From Beverwykella pulmonaria (Eukaryota > Ascomycota > Dothideomycetes > Pleosporales > Melanommataceae), in NCBI GenBank assembly GCA_001599595.1, contig BCHH01000013.1:1139961-1203960 (forward strand): a stretch of 64,000 bases of DNA, in the 5' to 3' direction. The notes under the pieces are model-generated. The model ran no database searches. It saw only the letters and a program-made list of their open reading frames with translations, and was not told the origin of the DNA. Both the position numbers and the translations under genes were made by a program. Numbering within the stretch: the first letter of the stretch is position 1; each line of letters opens with the position of its first letter. Below, piece by piece: positions 46,696 to 59,302 of this stretch.

Positions 46696-47733
46696 ATGCA
46701 GTTCACCGCCGCCATCGCCGCTGCCATCCTGGCCTTCACCTCCGGTGCCTCCGCTCACATGAGGCTGGCCAACCCCGTTCCATTCGGCAATGTGAACAGC
46801 TCTCCTCTTGAGCCTGATGGTTCCAACTACCCATGCAAGGCTGGTGATTATGCTGTCACGACCATGAACAACTGGGTTGCTGGTTCGACGCAGCAAATTT
46901 CCTTCCTTGGCTCGGCTGTCCATGCTGGCGGATCTTGCCAGTTCTCCTTCACTACAGACCAGAAGCCTACCAAGTCCTCTGTATGGAAGGTCATCCACAG
47001 TGTTATTGGTGGCTGCCCCAAGGCTGGCGTCAACGGCAACCTTTCACCCGCAGACGCTGATGGTACTGGCGCTGACAAATTTTCCATCACCATCCCCCAG
47101 GATACTCCTAACGGACAGCTCACATTTGCTTGGACCTGGTTCAACAAGATGGGTAACCGCGAGATGTACATGGCCTGTGCTCCTGTCACGATCACCGGTG
47201 GTGCCGACGGTGCGGATGGGCTAAGCAAACTCCCAGACATGTTCACTGCGAACATGGGCAACGGATGCGCAACCTTGGAGAACTTCGACGTCAACTTCCC
47301 CAACCCGGGAACTGCTGTTACCAATGCTGGAGACCCCGCCAGTCTCGGCACGCCTGGCTTCACCGGCTCGTGCCAGGCCGCTGGAGCTCCTCCCTCCACC
47401 AGCCCTGGAAATGGACAGCAAGCTCCCCCTGCCTCTTCCCCAAGCCCAGCTCCCGCTCCGGCTCCAGTTCCATCTTCAGCTCCGGCCCCAGCCCCAGCCC
47501 CGGCCCCAGCCCCGGCCCCCTCCACTGGCGGCACTGCTTGCACTACCAACGGTGCTCTTGTCTGCATTAGCAGCACCATGTTCGGTATTTGCAGCAACGG
47601 AGTGGCTGTTCCCCAGGCTGTCGCCGCAGGCACTACCTGCTCCAATGGAGCCATTGTTCGCCGCGCAGTCCGCCACCCGCGCCGACACGGCTCAAGCATG
47701 GTCCGCCGTCACGGATCCGCCTTCAAGGCTTAG
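46696..47733 (+). CDS. Secreted AA11-type lytic polysaccharide monooxygenase
   Basis: A single exon of 345 residues. Signal peptide 1-20 (ends GASA) is followed at once by His21, which after cleavage becomes the N-terminal copper ligand. The second His of the histidine brace is probably His76 (SAVHAGGSCQ), and the axial Tyr is probably Tyr158 in WFNKMGNREMYM, a family signature. Such enzymes cut chitin oxidatively using a single copper ion. The catalytic domain (to about 230) is followed by a Pro/Ala/Ser linker encoded by a repetitive CCCCAGC-type tract (about 47440-47525) and a small Cys-containing end (about residues 275-315, with CTTNGALVCISS and FGICSNG) like the X278 module seen on AA11 proteins. 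Role: chitin breakdown or cell-wall remodelling. Confidence 0.88.
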   Translation: MQFTAAIAAAILAFTSGASAHMRLANPVPFGNVNSSPLEPDGSNYPCKAGDYAVTTMNNWVAGSTQQISFLGSAVHAGGSCQFSFTTDQKPTKSSVWKVIHSVIGGCPKAGVNGNLSPADADGTGADKFSITIPQDTPNGQLTFAWTWFNKMGNREMYMACAPVTITGGADGADGLSKLPDMFTANMGNGCATLENFDVNFPNPGTAVTNAGDPASLGTPGFTGSCQAAGAPPSTSPGNGQQAPPASSPSPAPAPAPVPSSAPAPAPAPAPAPAPSTGGTACTTNGALVCISSTMFGICSNGVAVPQAVAAGTTCSNGAIVRRAVRHPRRHGSSMVRRHGSAFKA

Positions 47734-48525
47734 ATTCCGCTTTGATGATTTCATAACGCATACTCAACGCATCGTTCGCCATTCAGCATTTATTTGGAGT
47801 TAGCGTCTGTCATATTGGAGCGAGATATCATTGGGAAGGGGCGGGTGTATAAAGTATTCGGTCAATCTTGGACAGTGTTTGGTTTTGTTGTACCTTTTTC
47901 CTCGTGGCTTGTTGGGATACCAGCTCGCCATATAGACTTCTCTTCCTTCTCCTGTTTGTACTTTTTGTGTTTATTCTATAGTTCTTTCATGTCTGTCTCG
48001 ATACCGAGCGCAGCTTGCCCTTTTTTCCTTTTGAGGTCTAGTGGTTAGTCTTCAACATCAAAATTCATTCCGTACAAATACTCGAGTGCCTGTTGAAAGT
48101 GAAATGCCTTGAGAAGTGTTGGTTGACTTTGCAATTGTGTCGGCAATCTGCTGGTGCACGATGTGACGTTTGGGCTGTTCGCTGACCAACTTCCTCATTG
48201 GGTGTAAATGCCTTATGTAATGGGCAAACACCTCCAGCTCTCCAACACCGACCGGTTTTCTCAGCCCTACGCAGCAGACAACACACCGTTCGGGCACGCG
48301 ACGCAGACTCTTCTCCACTCTGCCAAACGACTTCGCGAAATTATTACCAGGAGATATTGTTTTGTTCCATCCTCACCACGCAAAGCAGCCTCGGCCCTCG
48401 TTTCGCCCGCCGCCACCACACTGCGCAGGGACCTACCCTCATCACCCTCGCCCCTCGTTGCCTTCTCCTCCACCCTACTCCCACACCCGCAATTCTGCGC
48501 TACTGTTCTGCGCAGCTCGCCCAGC
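47734..48525. other. Intergenic between LPMO and calcineurin A
   Basis: About 790 bp. It holds the LPMO 3' UTR and the calcineurin promoter and leader. The frame of calcineurin is open upstream to an ATG at 48208, but that extension has no family similarity. Confidence 0.55.
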
Positions 48526-50554
<2,029 letters not shown>

Positions 50555-50857
50555 CGAGGGATTTAGGATGGATGGCTCAACTTGATGATTGTGATTGGCT
50601 CTCATTTTTTTCTCGACTGGACGATACAGAGTCATCAAGTATACCAATTCGGCGTATTGCAGGCCAATGGCTAGGACCTAGAGGATAAGACCTATAAGGA
50701 GTGGTAGTAATTGGGCTGGTCAACTACTGGTGATGACTTGGAGAAACCAGCGTATATGATAATGGATCCATTGTTAAAATAAAGTTCTCGCGTGCCTGAA
50801 GAAGGAATTCTACGGCCAAAGCACGTGCCAAATTCGGGCCGACTTAAACCGGACCAG
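50555..50857. other. Intergenic between calcineurin A and Mmc1-like gene
   Basis: About 300 bp between tandem plus-strand genes. No gene seen. It must contain the calcineurin 3' UTR and the next gene's promoter. Confidence 0.55.
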
Positions 50858-52916
50858 ATGCAACTTCTTTTGCATGGTCGACATCCATCTTCCAACCCGA
50901 TGCCTCCATGGGCGGCTTTCGTGCCGCGATCAACGAGCCTTCTGAAAGGAAGAGCAATTGAACCGCTGTCGCTTGCTCTACGTTGTCGCAATGCTACCAT
51001 TCCTCGACTGTCGCGACCTCCACTTCTCCGCGGCCGCTCCGCATCAACACACATCTCTCCGACCGCGATAAATGTACAACCAAATATACCGCCATGGAAT
51101 GAGGAGTTGCACAATGTGTTATCGGAATTTAGCAGTGCGGCGGAAGTCTTTGTGAACATCAGTAGGCTTCAATTGGCTTTGCGAGGATTGGCGGCGCAGG
51201 ATGCTGTGGTTAGGATTGCTGGTAAGCTTCACGCAGAGGTTGAGGGTGCCCAAAGCTAATGTAGTGACTGGGTTATAGTTCTATCATTGGGTAGCCAAAG
51301 GTCCGCCCAGCAGCTTGCCCGGTTGCTGCTCGCTGATCCATTGGGGGAAGAAGGACAATGGGAGCGGAAATTGGAGAAAGCAAGCGACGAGGGTAGGCCA
51401 GTCCTGCTTCGGTAGGTGTACACCAGCTGAGAGGTGGATATCGGAAGCTAACGTGCACATTAGATACGGTGATGAAGCCGATACTCATCCGCCCAGCCCT
51501 CTCTACAAGATCCTATCCGTCCCATCAAGAGTTCTTCAAACCCACCATCTCGAAGTCCTAGTTTCTAAGCTGAACACTCCCACCCCGGCTTCGGGTGCTA
51601 CCTCCACGGCAGAAAGCTCCACGGATGCTCTTCTCGTCCCGACACTCCTAGTCACCTCTGGTAAAGCTTCGCTTGTCCCGTACCCCGTACACAAAACTCT
51701 GGTAGTATGCGAAGGACTGGATAGCGCAGTGGCATATGGAAGGTTCACATCCGACATTTCTGAGGATCCGAAACATATGGTCAAAGTAGCTGTTGACCTA
51801 CCACTGCCCATGAAAGACCCGGAATCAGACGGTTACAGCGCATGCTCGGCGGTGAACATTGAAGCTGGAACTGCGGCCCTGGCCAGTTTCAGGGTGTCGA
51901 TAGCGAATTCGGAGAAATACGAGCAGGGATGGTTCAGAAGCGGTATGCCTGCTATATCTGAGTGGCTTGTTCAAGGATTGAAGCCCTCAGACGCCCTGAA
52001 CCCGGCGATAAAAGACCTGGTAGCATCTGTTGTGGACGATGTCGACGCCAAAATTACAAAAGCAGACGCAGCCCAACTACAACGTCTCGCGACCTCTATC
52101 CCGCATCCCGATATAACCGATTCGATCTTAGGGCACCTCGAGAGCTGGGCTGAAAAGTCGCACACCGAGCTCCGTGACGAGCTCGACGAAGCATTCGCAG
52201 CTCAGAATTGGCACAAGCTAGCTTGGTGGAAGCTGCTCTGGCGTGCCGATGACGTCGGCATGATCACCTCTGAAATACTAGAACGGCGATGGCTAGTCAA
52301 TGCTGAGAAAAGTTGCATCTTTCTTGCTGGACGCATGGACCAAGCCGGTTTCCCAGACGATGTGCGAAAGCTCAGCACCCCAGTTCAAGAAGAAATCCGC
52401 AGCATCTCCTTGGATCTACCGTCCTCCACAACTCCTGAGAAAGCAACAAAGAAGACTGCCATGGATATCTCGACCGCGGTCCGCACGCCCCAGCCCTGGC
52501 CTTCCCAAATTGCTGCTAGTCGCACTGAATTATCTCGCACTACAGTACCCCACCTCCAAGCTCTATCTCAACGCCTTGTACTCAGAGCTCTCTCCACGAC
52601 ATCTATAAGCTTTGCTCTATCCTCCCTTCTCTACGTATCCGTGCCGACGTTCACTGTCTTTGACGCTGGTGCTGTCGCCGCTCTCGGACTTGCCTTTTCC
52701 CTGCGAAGACTACAGCAATCGTGGGAGAAGGCGAGAGAGACGTGGCAAGCAGAGGTTAGGGAAGAGGGAAGGCGCACACTGAAGGTTACCGAAGATACAG
52801 CCAGGTTGATAGTAAGGAGTAGCCAGAAGCCTGTTTTGGAGGCTGAAGGTGTGGAAGAGAGGAGGATTGCTAGGGAGGCTGTGAGGAAGGTTCGTGATGT
52901 GCTATCGAAGGTGTAA
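50858..52916 (+). CDS. Mitochondrial membrane protein, Mmc1-like
   Basis: Three exons: 50858-51221, 51279-51411 and 51464-52916; 649 residues. The N-terminus (to about 65) is rich in Arg, Ser and Leu with few acidic residues (LALRCRNATIPRLSRPPLLR), as in a mitochondrial presequence. A long helical middle part follows. Near the end two hydrophobic stretches (ALSTTSISFALSSLLYVSV and AGAVAALGLAFSLRRL) precede a charged coiled-coil end. The overall plan and sequence recall the fungal Mmc1 family, degenerate dynamin-like inner-membrane proteins linked to cristae shape; I see no GTPase P-loop. The assignment is from memory and tentative. The start could also be ATG 50900; the frame is open further up, but only with a GTG. 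Confidence 0.75.
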
Positions 52917-53455
52917 TGAGGGTTTGGAGCATGCCCAATTGGTCTGTATTATGAATGATGTATCATAAGATATGTAATGGATAGTCTAGACTGAGAACTG
53001 TATGTACACCGCCTTCAGAAGTCGGGCAGATTTCTTCTCTGCTAGATAAAAGCGTTTCCCAAAAGGCAAAGGAACATTAATATGTAAGTCTATGCTTAGA
53101 AAGGTTAGACTGGTCGCGGATCCAGCTCGACTCCTCAACACAACCTCACCTACCTTACCTGCAAACCAAAACGTGCGCACGTAGTTCTCTCTCGGAATCC
53201 GTAGCAAGTATAGTAGCTAAGGCAACTGCGCATTGGGGCTGAGGCTGAGAGCCGAATACCGGTATGCCCGCAATCTCACAGCCACCGCTAGCCAAGCTGC
53301 ACTCATCATCGCTTCTTCCTCTCACATGAGGCACTCGGACCTGAACACTTTCGGATGAGAACAAATACAACGGACAGTCAGCACTCTTTTCCTTCTTCCA
53401 GCACTACGTGTCACCAGCTGTCTCCCGTCGAATCACTGCCCTGCCAAAGCATCGC
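52917..53455. other. Intergenic between Mmc1-like gene and HET gene
   Basis: 539 bp. No supported gene. The frames here are short and on both strands. Confidence 0.55.
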
Positions 53456-55930
53456 ATGTCTCGCTGTCAGCTTTGTAATGACCAAGAGAAGAGGGATGAG
53501 GTCGACCCCCGGCTTGCGTTCGACTTTACGCCTGAGGAACTCATCTGTTCTGCTTTTGAGCAGCGCTGTTCCTCGTGTCTGGTGATCCTTGAGGGACTCC
53601 GCCAATCAGAGACGGCAGATTGGTCGTTCCAGCGCGATGTGCGACGGGTGTATGCTCGGTGTTGTGGAAAGTGGGATAACCACGAAGATAGTTTGTGCTT
53701 GGAAGTGTACTTTGCTGATGATCGGCCGAAACTTGAGCTCGAGTTTTACAGTCTACAGCCTCATGGTATGTGAAAGGCAACGCAGTCGTCCAGTTGACGT
53801 CGGATCGAATTCATGCGCAAGGGTGTTATTAATGCTATCACAGCTTGGAAGGCTGTACTTCCCCGACCTTCTATCAGTGGACATCCATTGTCGCCGAAAG
53901 CCTTGCGATGGGTGCGGTCACTCATAGATTCTTGTACAAACACACACAAAGCTTGCAAAAGTATCGGGCGACCACTATCGCCGAAACGACTGCTCGCCAT
54001 CCAGGACTTGGGCAACGGCAATCATGCTGTTCAATTGATTGAGACAAACCAAGAGCACGCGGTCTATGCCGCACTAAGTCACTGCTGGGGACCGGAGCAA
54101 TCGTGCACCACAGCATCAAGCACACTCGATAATCGGAAACATGGAATACCCTGGAAAGATGTTCCTAGAACTTTTCAAGATGCAATTACCTTCACATTGA
54201 AGCTCGGTATATCCTATATTTGGATCGATTCCCTCTGCATCGTTCAGGACGATGCTACGGACTGGGAAATTGAGTCATCTAAGATGGCAGATGTTTATCA
54301 GAACTCCGCTCTAACGATATCTGCTACAGCATCCCCGGGTGACTCCCAAGGTTGCTTTTCGGAAATGCGGGCGTTCGCGAATGATTTGGAAATCAGCTTA
54401 CCAGACGATGTTGGCGCTTGTCAAATCGCCGTTCGGAAACCGCTAAAGCACTGGAATAATCTGACACCGAGCAATTTACAAAAACAATTTCCCCTACTTT
54501 CTCGAGGGTGGGCACTTCAAGAGAGGATATTAGCTCCACGAGTACTGCATTTCTGCGAATCAGAGCTTGTGTGGGAATGTAGAGAAGCGAGTGTATGTGA
54601 ATGCGGAGGCCTTGGTGAGGAAAGCAGTCCCGGAGGAACATATTATAATGCTATTCAGGACAGCGAAGAGGAGAACCGAAAAAGAGAGATTGCCACACAT
54701 GAGCGGTTAGACCATTTGCTCGCTGCCCAGCTTCAAGAAGAAGAAGAACAGCTGGAATTTATGCAACAAGAATGTGTCAACACGTTCTGGGCAGCAACAC
54801 AGCACCTCGAGTCTCCACCACCGCGCGCGTACACTGAAGCTCCCAGTACTCTTTCAAGGGCACCTACCATGAGTTCCTCTTCTGTCAGTTTACCGGACTA
54901 CAGTGAAATATTACATGCGGAGAAAACAGATGAATGCCCGACCATTGTGCACCACTTCCACCGTATCGTAGAGCAGTATTCCGCCCTCCGCCTCACTAAG
55001 CCTACGGATCGACTCCCCGCACTATCTGGTCTCTGCAAATGTATCCAGCACCTCCGCGGTAACTACTTAGCTGGTCTCTGGTCCGACTCTATTTGTTACG
55101 ACCTAATGTGGCGCGTCAACACTCTCGATCTCTCCACTGATAGCGCCGGACGTCCTGCCGAATACCGCGGGCCCAGCTGGTCTTGGATCACAGCCCAAAG
55201 CCCTGTCAGCTACTGGTCGGACATGACGAGCTTCCAAGACGCCAAAATAGGACCTCTCCAGCGTTGTGCAGAACATCTCTTGCTAGCCGAAGAGGAAACG
55301 CCTTTTCCGCAAATCAATATAAACCGCTTCCAAGATCCAGACGACGATCGCTTGTACTCTATGAACATTAATCCCACACACCCTTTGGGCCAGAATCCGG
55401 ACAAAGTGCGCGCGGTCGTCGATGTGTCAGGCCATAATCCATTTGGACAGATCAAATATGGGGTCTTGACCGCTGAGGCATCGGCTACGATTGGTACGCT
55501 GGTGTATACATACGACTCGTACTGGCACGGCCATACCAATAAGCTCGATCCTGCACGCTACAAGCTTTCCGTGCGGACTAGTAACATAAAAGCAGAGCAT
55601 GCAACGGCTAGTGATCCGAGGGTGGAGATCCCCTTCTTCGCCGACTATGCGCTGGGGGTCGAGGGTCCAGATAGAATCAACGAGGGAGAGGAGCTGACGC
55701 TTCTGCTGGTGCATCCGAAGGTGGCGCTGGTCCTGCGGCCGAAACTCCAGCATGGTGTGCCTGTAGCGGGTAATGACGTCACTACTGTAGTCGATGAAAT
55801 GCCGGTCCGTGTTCACGGAGAGCCAGCGTGGGAGAGAGTGGGAATCGCGAGGATCAGTGAGGCATTGGAGAGTTATTATCGGGTGGATTGGATGAGGGCG
55901 AGTGAGGTTGCGAGGTTTACTATCGTGTGA
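53456..55930 (+). CDS. HET-domain (heterokaryon incompatibility) protein
   Basis: Two exons, 53456-53765 and 53844-55930, with a 78-nt intron; 798 residues. The N-terminal 90 residues contain paired Cys (MSRCQLC, CSSCLVIL, RCCGKW), a leader commonly seen before fungal HET domains. The HET domain lies at about 178-276: YAALSHCWG, VPRTFQDAITFTLKLGISYI, WIDSLCIVQDDATDW and ALTISATASPGDSQG. Behind it are the usual LSRGWALQERILAPRVLHF and WECREASVCECGG, then a charged coiled coil (HLLAAQLQEEEEQLEFMQQE) and a C-terminal beta-rich region. HET proteins trigger cell death in non-self recognition; the partner is not visible here. The frame is open upstream of the ATG, but only from a GTG. Confidence 0.9.
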
Positions 55931-57070
55931 CCGAGGGCCAGCTTCAAATTACGCTGGTGTCACCTTGTGTCACATACGACCTGATAGTATACGAAGACGC
56001 GATGAAGTTAATTGTGAGTCTTCATCAGAATCAGTATTGGCGGGCGAGAAAGAGAAAGAGTGGGGGGCATCGGTAATTATCTTGGATGACTCCACTACCA
56101 TTGACCTGCTGGTTCACAGAAAGATCAGTTGGCTTCTGCTCCCGTAACTCCGTCCCTCTCCAGTTACCAGATCCTATTTTCCTCACTCGCTCTCTCCAAT
56201 TCCCTTTTCTTCACAGAGAGCACTCTTGCACAACCTCACCCCAGTCTATGCGCCGCCGGTTCTTCCACACCATGTAGGCGAAGGCGGGGCTAGCGCCAGA
56301 AAACTCCAGAACAGCACCGTGCTAGATTTTGAGAGAAGATGGTGGAGGTGGCGAGGCGCTCGTGGAGGCTCATGGCTTTTGAATGCCTCAGAAAACGCTT
56401 TATGAACAAGAGCGCAAGTGTAAGACGGAAAGGACGTGACGGGAAGGTAAGAGATGTCTTTTTGCTAGATGCTGAGACGGACGGGATGTGGCGAAGCTTT
56501 AATTGAGAGTTTCGATTTTGGGATCTTGTAAGAGGGGGATTGAGGCTGGGTCGCCGTCGGAACGCGGACTGTGGGAGTGAGGTTGTGGAAGGAGATGGGG
56601 ACTGTGTGCTGCCGATGTGCGGAGCTGAGAGAATAGAAGAGGAGAGACTAGACGCCATATACAATTTTAAATTTTGAACGACGTTGTGGGAATTAGGATT
56701 CGAGTTTAGTTCACCTGACGCATTTGAGTAGAAGAGAAGCACAGAGAGCATACAGACAAGCAGTTAGCATCAACCATCCCTAAGGAAACAATATAAAAGT
56801 TGAGGTTTGACCTTTGGACGAATGAGATCGACGATGCTTGATAATACCAAGCAGCAATTCTCCAAGCAGACACCATTGAAACAGCATAGATGAAGTAGCC
56901 TGAGGCATCATGAGGCGTAGTTAGCCCTGCCGAGACCGTAACCGGACTTCTCCTTCACTCTATCTTATAATTTGGCGGAAGGAAGTAGATGACGAGCAAA
57001 TTGAAAAGAGGAATATGGACAATATGTCTTTCAAAGTGTGTTGACGTATTAATCATGCATATCGAACTTT
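55931..57070. other. Intergenic, 1.1 kb, no gene seen
   Basis: It lies between convergent genes: HET on plus and the C69-type gene on minus. The frame 56290-56751 (minus) is Ser-rich, without motif, and has no clear start context. Confidence 0.5.
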
Positions 57071-58654
57071 CTAAACAGCCGTCTTGTTGCTCCCCTTGCT
57101 CCTCTTCTTCTTCAATCCCTGCGCACTCGCAGGCTTATCTGGATCAATCCCAACCAAACAATTCACCGTCTCTGCACCTTCTCCAGCGTCATTAATCTGC
57201 GTTCCCACTGGCGCTCGCCACTGCCCAGTCATCTTGATATAAGAATCCAGCGCCGCTACCATCGCATTCCCCACATCCAGCGCCTTGCCCGCCCTCGTCT
57301 GTGAATAGAACGTCAGCAGCTCCCTCGCTGTCTCCCTTTCCCCGGCATCGATCAGCACCTGTGCGCTCTTTTCGATAAAGCCCAAATCCGAGCGCGATTG
57401 GTTTTCGAAGCCCTCGAGCATCGTCGTAACAATGGGCAGGAAGGAGTCAGGATTCGAGCACGTGTAGTACAGTACGCGTTTGAACAAGCGGCCGGCGAAC
57501 AGAGCAGCTTCTTGCAACTGGAAATCCGGGTTCAGGAAAGAGCTTGCCGCATCTTTGGTTAGATATCTATGCTCGCCGAATTCCGGCGGCACGGCATCGT
57601 CCTTTACGCCCAGCCACCAGGGTACGTAGGGTGCGGTTACCGACCCCGTGGGCGCGACCCATATCCGTATCATATCAGGATCCAAGTCCGCGCGCAGAGA
57701 AACAACTTGTCCATATCCTGCTTCGTCGTCAGAGATGCGTGGGTCGCGCACGCGCTGAATCAGATGTTCCTCAGTGACGGGAACCATGGCGAGTGTGGCT
57801 TCCTCAAGGGCGGCGGGAGACATGTATTTGAAGCCGCCGTCGCGCGCAGAGAGGCCGGGGCCCTGCGGGCCGTACACGTTGAAGATGTTGAATGTTTCGT
57901 TGGAGGGGTGAAACCAGCCCTGATCCACCGCGAACGAGACGAGATTCGGCGAGCCCATGTAATCCGGGTTGCCCGTCCAGTTGGTCGGAAAGTCCTCAAT
58001 GTACCCTGGGTACGAAACGCGGACTTGATCCTCTCCCAATCGTTCGGCAGCCCATAGTTTCGCGCCGCCTGCGAATTGCCACACTACCCATCCTTCATCT
58101 TTATCCGCGATCAGATGCGAATTACCACCGTAATCAGCATAGCCATATTTCGCAATCAGATGGCCCATGATCTCAATCCCCTCTCTCGCGGTACTCGCAC
58201 GCTCCAGCACCACCCTGGCTAGATCCGAGTACTGCAAGCCTTTCTGTGGCGTAGGAGTCATGGCGACCAATTCATCGCGATTACTCGCCCACACGTCTCT
58301 AACCGCGACGCCCTTCTCGTTCACGCCGCCATTAGTCAGCGGCGCGGGGAACCCCTCGAAGTCAGAGTACTCCATCGATAGGTACCGGAACGTGTGTGCG
58401 ACTTGGGGAATCTGGATTAGTTCGCCGGGGATGGTAGCATCTTCCGTGACACCGACGGTGATGGTTGTGTTGGGGGCGTGGTCGGCGGCAGGGAAGATTT
58501 GGAGCCAGTGCGAGGAGACTTCTTCGCCCGTGCCGCCGAGCAGGACGCTGCCATCTGCGGTGAGGTTTTTGCCTACGTAGAAGGCATGGCTGGCGAGTGC
58601 TGGGGTTGCGAGAGAGCACAGGATTGCTACGATGGCGAGGGCGAGAAATGGCAT
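57071..58654 (-). CDS. Secreted C69-type dipeptidase-like Ntn hydrolase, Ser at nucleophile site
   Basis: A single exon of 527 residues. A signal peptide (1-21, ends PALA) is predicted. The mature protein then starts SHAFYVGKNLTADGSVLLGG, which aligns with the start of peptidase family C69 (dipeptidase A/secernin), where a Cys followed by TxxxVGK is the N-terminal nucleophile. Further family blocks are GGVNEKGVAVRDVWASN, GGNSHLIADKDEGWVVWQFA and RDGGFKYMSP. Here Ser22 occupies the nucleophile position, and signal-peptide removal would expose it as the new N-terminus. It may use Ser, or it may have lost activity. A Lys-rich end (LKKKRSKGSNKTAV) follows. Role in extracellular peptide breakdown is inferred. 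Confidence 0.85.
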   Translation of the reverse strand: MPFLALAIVAILCSLATPALASHAFYVGKNLTADGSVLLGGTGEEVSSHWLQIFPAADHAPNTTITVGVTEDATIPGELIQIPQVAHTFRYLSMEYSDFEGFPAPLTNGGVNEKGVAVRDVWASNRDELVAMTPTPQKGLQYSDLARVVLERASTAREGIEIMGHLIAKYGYADYGGNSHLIADKDEGWVVWQFAGGAKLWAAERLGEDQVRVSYPGYIEDFPTNWTGNPDYMGSPNLVSFAVDQGWFHPSNETFNIFNVYGPQGPGLSARDGGFKYMSPAALEEATLAMVPVTEEHLIQRVRDPRISDDEAGYGQVVSLRADLDPDMIRIWVAPTGSVTAPYVPWWLGVKDDAVPPEFGEHRYLTKDAASSFLNPDFQLQEAALFAGRLFKRVLYYTCSNPDSFLPIVTTMLEGFENQSRSDLGFIEKSAQVLIDAGERETARELLTFYSQTRAGKALDVGNAMVAALDSYIKMTGQWRAPVGTQINDAGEGAETVNCLVGIDPDKPASAQGLKKKRSKGSNKTAV

Positions 58655-59302
58655 GGTGGATTGCCGCTGGGTGGAAAACGCATGATGGAGGGGAATGAGG
58701 GAGAGTTTTTAAGATGATAGTTTGTCGGGTCGGAACATGTATCTGGGCAGGAAGTTGCTTGTTAATCCCCCAGTTCTGCTGGTGTTGGTTCGGAGGATTA
58801 GATTGGAGGTCGGAAGGCCGACGTCAACTAGCCAACCGGAGAAGGGCTCCATTGTTGATTTCTTGGCATCATTACACTGATCTTGGTACCTGGGACCTCT
58901 CACAAGATGTTATTTTTGTTTTACTTGCTCATATTTGCGAGGAGCCTGCAAAGCCTTGATAAGGCGCCTGTCTCTCAATGTAGGATGAACCCGCTAAACA
59001 ATCCATAACAACTTTAATACCAGATCGCATAAAGAAGCACTCTCTATTTAGCTCTGTTATGCTCTTACAAGGGTAAGACATTAGCGTTCCTCTTCCCAAA
59101 TTCATGAGAAAGAACCATAGGTTGATTTCCTAATTGGTCGATAACTTCTGATTGGCTTCAAGTAACCATCCAAGGGCATGTATATACGAGCGCAATTGTT
59201 TCACAATATCTGCAACAATCAATATTCCGCGCTGTTGCCTAGGCGAGTAAACTGTAAATAGTTGCATTTCGCCGGCTTCTATATCTCACAACAAGTACAA
59301 CA
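58655..59302. promoter_or_regulatory. Divergent promoter region
   Basis: 648 bp between the divergent starts of the C69-type gene (minus) and the 552-residue unknown gene (plus). No gene seen. It becomes AT-rich after 58980. Confidence 0.55.

Noticed and set aside
46848..47699. 283-codon minus-strand frame
   Set aside because: Antisense to the LPMO; its Ala/Gly repeats mirror the Pro-Ala linker. A shadow.
48208..48525. Upstream ATG extending calcineurin A by 106 residues
   Set aside because: The extension has no similarity to the family, which begins close to ATG 48526; more likely 5' leader.
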